21,158 bases of DNA from a virus: positions 1 through 21,158 of IMG/VR virus record IMGVR_UViG_3300035660_000096; one strand, given 5' to 3'. Position 1 is the first letter of the stretch; every line of letters begins with the position of its first letter. Below, in pieces: positions 20,701 through 21,158 of this stretch. Below the pieces are notes generated by a model, which was given only the letters and a program-made list of their open reading frames with translations, did no database searches and was not told the origin of the DNA. A program made the position numbers and the translations under genes.

Positions 20701-21158
20701 CTCTCAGAAACCCTAAACAAGAAGGCAGTAATCTTTGGGATTGTATACCACAAAAAGGCCCCTGCCCAATGAATTGTTCACAATGCTTCTACAATCGACC
20801 TGGAGCTTTCTATGCTGGTATGGAGCCATTGATTCCTACTCCCGAAGAGGTTGGTGATGGCATTGTTAGGATGAACTGCGGCCATGACAGTAATCTCAAA
20901 AGAGAACTGGTTATAGGGGCAGCAAAGAAGTACAAGAAGTTCTTTTTCAATACGAGTATCCCAAGGTTTGATTTTCCTGGCCCTGTCGTGTTCACGGCTA
21001 ATCCAAAAGAAGAAGATTATGTTTATGTTCCTACTCTACCAGGAGAACTTGATAAGCGGCTTAGATGGATTGGTACTGAACAATACAAGTTGTTGGATAA
21101 TCTTATGTTTGTTCGACTTCGAGTTTCACCAACCAATTTGGATTTGGTTGAGAAAACT
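20697..21158 (+). CDS. Radical-SAM-like protein, 3' partial
   Basis: The first 154 codons are visible and the frame is open at the window end. The key motif is C23-x3-C27-x2-C30 (PCPMNCSQCFYNR), the spacing that holds the 4Fe-4S cluster of radical SAM enzymes. PTPEEVGDGIVRMNCGHDSN, KKYKKFFFNTSIPRFDFPGP and VVFTANPKEED follow. I recognise this as a phage-type conserved protein but not its reaction. Known phage radical SAM enzymes modify nucleotides, tRNA or peptides; QueE, needed to complete the deazaguanine route in view, is also radical SAM, but this does not look like a typical QueE. The site GGGGAG is 6 nt before the ATG. Confidence 0.65.
   Translation, partial: MTLRNPKQEGSNLWDCIPQKGPCPMNCSQCFYNRPGAFYAGMEPLIPTPEEVGDGIVRMNCGHDSNLKRELVIGAAKKYKKFFFNTSIPRFDFPGPVVFTANPKEEDYVYVPTLPGELDKRLRWIGTEQYKLLDNLMFVRLRVSPTNLDLVEKT

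Noticed and set aside
1-21158. CRISPR array, integrase or attachment sites.
   Set aside because: No spaced direct repeats, no tyrosine or serine recombinase motif and no tRNA end were seen; nothing supports a prophage integration module in this window.

Overview
The window reads as 21 kb from the genome of a tailed double-stranded DNA phage (Caudoviricetes), probably a fairly large one. About 40 genes all lie on the + strand. They are packed end to end with 4 to 14 nt overlaps and mostly carry strong AGGAGG-type ribosome binding sites. A large terminase subunit, a phage-type RecA, a RuvC-like resolvase, a sigma-like factor and free-standing HNH endonucleases support this. TAA, TAG and TGA all act as stops, so the standard bacterial code applies. 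The DNA is AT-rich. The Shine-Dalgarno strength and low GC fit a Bacillota-like host, but nothing seen fixes the host. No integrase, tRNA, rRNA or CRISPR array was found.

Left part (1-9124), recombination and repair: a partial gene that may be an ssDNA-binding protein, a small membrane protein, a possible UvsY-like mediator, RecA and RuvC. Then comes a Rad50/Mre11 (SbcC/SbcD) module in which Rad50 is split. One gene carries the Walker A lobe, coiled coil and zinc-hook CxxC. A second, about 3 kb downstream, carries the signature/Walker B lobe. Between them lie a small beta-rich protein, a metallophosphoesterase, Mre11, a QueC-like enzyme, a small coiled-coil protein and a C2H2 zinc finger. A NUMOD3/HNH homing-type endonuclease overlaps the end of the second Rad50 gene.

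Middle (9184-12342), metabolism and mobile DNA: a hypoxanthine-guanine phosphoribosyltransferase, QueD, a GroES-like co-chaperonin and a TnpB (IS200/IS605-type) relic. The relic keeps its N-terminal region and its C-terminal half zinc ribbon, but its catalytic centre has been replaced almost exactly by an endonuclease VII-type HNH gene. A small membrane protein follows.

Right part (12335-21158): a candidate small terminase subunit, the large terminase and a sigma-like factor. Next are several tiny zinc-binding proteins and a nucleotide cluster (MazG-like pyrophosphohydrolase, DUF5664 dATP/dGTP diphosphohydrolase-like protein, deoxyribosyltransferase-like protein). A nucleotidyltransferase follows, then a beta-class DNA methyltransferase paired with an MmcB-like PD-(D/E)XK protein, a cupin, and a radical-SAM-like protein cut by the window edge.

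As a whole, the genes encode a largely self-contained phage recombination system (SSB, mediator, recombinase, resolvase, end-processing complex). They also encode enzymes that can reshape the purine/deoxynucleotide pool and possibly make a 7-deazaguanine, plus packaging and transcription genes. The most unusual observations are the TnpB/endonuclease VII replacement, the split Rad50 with Mre11 between its halves, and a Cys in place of the Walker A glycine of RecA.
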